A DNA stretch of 15,836 bases. It comes from JBJKPP01 sp046706145 (lineage in GTDB: Bacteria; Bacteroidota; Ignavibacteria; Ignavibacteriales; Ignavibacteriaceae). Below, one piece after another: positions 14,205-15,836 of the stretch; the stretch's first letter is position 1; each line of letters opens with the position of its first letter. Made by a program: the position numbers and the translations under genes. A model generated the notes under the pieces. That model had not been told where the DNA came from, made no database searches, and was given only the letters and a program-made list of their open reading frames with translations. The stretch is from the NCBI GenBank assembly GCA_046706145.1, contig JBJKPP010000136.1, positions 1 through 15,836 on the forward strand, in the 5' to 3' direction.

Positions 14205-14825
14205 ATGAAAAGCAGGACCTTATTTTTATCCTTCAGCTTAGTTGTCTTATTTTCATTGAGTAACTTGTTTGCTCAGGCAGATAGCAAGGCTGATTATAAT
14301 ATAATTAACAGCAGCACACTTACAATAAAAGGTACTTCTACATTACACGATTGGAAAGTAGATGCTAAGATTATCAATGGTAATCTTACTATTGATAACG
14401 GCAGCAGTGAAACAAGTGTTGTAGCTAATCTTGGCGACTTATCAGCAATGAAAGTTGTGATACCTGTTAAGGGGTTAAAAAGTGGTGAAAGCGGAATGGA
14501 TGACAAAATGGACGATGCGTTGAAGGCTGACGATCACCCCGCAATAACTTACGCTTTAAATAAAGTTGACTCTGTTGTGTATAATGATAAGTCAAAAGAT
14601 GAATTTACTATTAATACATACGGTACTTTAACTATTGCTGGCGTATCGAAAAACATTGAGATGAAAGTTAATGGCAAAGTAGATAGTAACAATATTGCTT
14701 TTACCGGCGAGAAAAAATTATTGATGACAGATTTTGGTGTTGTCCCACCAAGCGCCTTTTTTGGTGTAATGAAAAGTGGAAACGAGATAACAATAGATTA
14801 TAACCTTGTTTTAGCTAAGAAGTAA
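14205..14825 (+). CDS. YceI-family secreted protein 1
   Basis: YceI proteins are periplasmic or secreted lipocalin-like beta barrels that bind polyisoprenoid or other amphiphilic lipids. The 206 residues start at the ATG at 14205, six bases after GGAG; an in-frame TTG at 14193 lies before that ribosome site and is rejected. A signal peptide (about 1-25, ending LFAQA) is followed by GTSTLHDWKVDA, GMDDKMDDALKADDHPAI, LTIAGVSKNIEMKV and VPPSAFFGVMKSGNEITIDY, the successive YceI hallmarks. It is first of two tandem YceI genes, 49 bases before the second, and divergent from a porin. It may bind a lipid or quinone-like ligand, which the sequence cannot specify. Conserved residues look intact. Confidence 0.92.
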   Translation: MKSRTLFLSFSLVVLFSLSNLFAQADSKADYNIINSSTLTIKGTSTLHDWKVDAKIINGNLTIDNGSSETSVVANLGDLSAMKVVIPVKGLKSGESGMDDKMDDALKADDHPAITYALNKVDSVVYNDKSKDEFTINTYGTLTIAGVSKNIEMKVNGKVDSNNIAFTGEKKLLMTDFGVVPPSAFFGVMKSGNEITIDYNLVLAKK

Positions 14826-14874
14826 TCTAAATTTTTTAATTATTACATGGTTAAGTAAATAACGAATTAAGAGC

Positions 14875-15558
14875 ATGAAAAAATCATTAGTCATATTATC
14901 CATCTTTTTGATTGCTGGTCTTGTTATTCCAACAAATTACAGTTTTGCACAGGACAGAACTAAAATAGAATATATTGCCCTTGCAAAAAGCAGAATATGG
15001 ATTGATGGCAGTTCAACGATTAATGATTTTTCATGTTCTAGTGATAAAATAAAAGGCTTCGGGTATTTAAAACCAAACCAAAATGCTGATCAGCAGATAA
15101 AATCTTCTGACTCTAGCATTGTCGATATAACAGTCTCAGTTAAAAGTTTCGATTGCGGTGTTGAAGGTATGAACGATGATATGCACGACGCTCTTAAATA
15201 TGAAAGATATCCTCTAATTAAGTATAAGTTACTTAACGCTGATGTTGTATCGAGAAAAGATTCTTTAAGTGATGCAAAGTTTACTCTAAATACAAAAGGA
15301 GAGCTTAGCATTGCCGGCGTAACCAATATTGTTAACATATTGATGCATGTAGAAAAATTGAATGATGGAACATATCATTTAATTGGCCACGAGCCTCTTT
15401 CAATGTACGATTTTAATATAACTCCGCCTTCAGCTTTTTTTGGACTCATAAAAGCTCACGATAAATTGACGGTTTATTTTGATTTATATGCAAGAGCTGA
15501 GAGAATGGCGGAATCAAAAATTGGAAGCGACAGTCTTGCTGTTTCCTCAGCAAAGTAG
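14875..15558 (+). CDS. YceI-family secreted protein 2
   Basis: A second YceI-type barrel of 227 residues, clearly paralogous to the first but well diverged. The signal peptide spans about 1-25 (YSFAQ). Hallmarks are DGSSTINDFSC, GMNDDMHDALKYERYPLIKY, LSIAGVTNIVNI and ITPPSAFFGLIKAHDKLTVYF. Unlike its neighbour it has Cys residues in the mature part (in FSCSS and FDCGVEG), which could form a disulfide, and a longer polar tail after the barrel (ERMAESKIGSDSLAVSSAK). The ATG at 14875 has a weak AAGAG upstream, fitting co-expression with gene 1 from one promoter. The pair could handle two ligands or form a heteromer; this is inference. Confidence 0.9.
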   Translation: MKKSLVILSIFLIAGLVIPTNYSFAQDRTKIEYIALAKSRIWIDGSSTINDFSCSSDKIKGFGYLKPNQNADQQIKSSDSSIVDITVSVKSFDCGVEGMNDDMHDALKYERYPLIKYKLLNADVVSRKDSLSDAKFTLNTKGELSIAGVTNIVNILMHVEKLNDGTYHLIGHEPLSMYDFNITPPSAFFGLIKAHDKLTVYFDLYARAERMAESKIGSDSLAVSSAK

Positions 15559-15584
15559 TTAATTTTAGGTGGGAAATGTTTTAT

Positions 15585-15614
15585 GGAAAATGGAATAAGA
15601 TTTTCCCATTTTCC
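15585..15614. terminator. Hairpin between convergent yceI and regulator genes
   Basis: GGAAAATGG (15585-15593) pairs with CCATTTTCC (15606-15614) around a 12-base loop, 26 bases after the second yceI stop and 13 bases after the regulator stop on the other strand. Its position between two converging genes suggests a shared terminator, but neither side has a proper T run, so efficiency is uncertain. Confidence 0.5.
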
Positions 15615-15627
15615 TTGAAATATATAA

Positions 15628-15836
15628 TTATTCTGACGTTTTGCTGTGTGCAGGCTCTATTATTGAATATTTTAACATCTTTCTGTAAAGAGTAGAAAAG
15701 TCAATCCCCAGAAATTTTGCTGCTTCTGTCCTATTCCAGTTTGTCATCATAAGAACTTTAATTATATGTGACTTTTCAAAATTCTCCAGGGCCTGGTTCA
15801 AATTGTTGGGTATTTCATCGCCCGTATCGGTTTTTT
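15628..15836 (-). CDS. C-terminal part of NtrC-family sigma-54 regulator (5' end outside window)
   Basis: Only the last 68 full codons are inside the window, ending with TAA at 15628-15630. The residues ENFEKSHIIKVLMMTNWNRT, then EAAKFLGIDFSTLYRKMLKY, form a Fis-type helix-turn-helix, with the AAKxLGIxxxTLYRKxxxY pattern that closes sigma-54-dependent enhancer-binding proteins. A charged linker precedes it and a short tail (EPAHSKTSE) follows. The receiver and AAA+ domains that would prove the assignment are off the edge. It converges on the yceI pair and is the nearest candidate to bind the two inverted repeats between yceI and the porin. A plain Fis-like protein is possible but less likely, because the linker continues upstream without a start codon. 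Confidence 0.85.
   Translation of the reverse strand, partial: KTDTGDEIPNNLNQALENFEKSHIIKVLMMTNWNRTEAAKFLGIDFSTLYRKMLKYSIIEPAHSKTSE

Noticed and set aside
15585..15614. Small RNA gene in the hairpin region after yceI 2
   Set aside because: Too short and without a promoter; a terminator between convergent genes explains it better.

Overview
This AT-rich window looks like chromosomal DNA from a free-living Gram-negative bacterium of the Bacteroidota/Ignavibacteriota side of the tree. I infer this from several traits: a porin ending in Phe, secreted proteins whose signal peptides end in a FAQ-type site, a widespread GCAGG-type palindrome, a possible TAnnTTTG promoter box, and the mixture of gene families. 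Clear Shine-Dalgarno sequences before several genes fit Ignavibacteria better than typical Bacteroidia. No database search was possible, so the lineage is tentative.

Layout, left to right. (1) 1-374: start of coaD on the minus strand, cut by the window edge, then a gap holding a nested palindromic repeat (542-600). (2) 657-5797, minus strand: a complete operon for a group 3b NADP-linked [NiFe] hydrogenase (sulfhydrogenase), transcribed hydB, cyclic-nucleotide-binding-fold protein, hydG, hydD, hydA, maturation protease. It lies between rsmD and coaD, two housekeeping genes that are usually adjacent. (3) 5975-11482, minus strand: hrcA-grpE-dnaJ, then a helix-hairpin-helix (ComEA-like) protein, a single-pass membrane protein, a PilM-like protein and rsmD, all closely spaced as in one long transcription unit. 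(4) 11724-15836: a second module. A porin and a protein made only of two PAS domains read leftward and end at a strong terminator. Two tandem YceI-family secreted proteins read rightward. The C-terminal end of an NtrC-type (sigma-54) regulator converges on them from the right edge.

How the parts work together. HydD and HydA form the hydrogenase core; HydG (FAD, NAD(P), [2Fe-2S]) and HydB (two [4Fe-4S]) carry electrons to and from NAD(P)H. The protease at the operon end would mature HydA by removing a nine-residue tail after the second nickel-binding motif. In the right-hand module, the porin/YceI divergent intergenic region carries two identical-architecture inverted repeats (ATTGC-N6-GCAAT) 33 bp apart. 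It also has an outward-facing sigma-54-like -24/-12 sequence on each side, at distances normal for enhancer-dependent promoters. With an NtrC-type regulator next door, this suggests one activator switching on both the porin-PAS and YceI transcripts. That regulatory arrangement is the most interesting untested idea in the window. Other points to follow up are the hydrogenase insertion between rsmD and coaD, the non-canonical cyclic-nucleotide fold inside the hydrogenase operon, and a perfect type IV prepilin cleavage motif at the N-terminus of the HhH protein.
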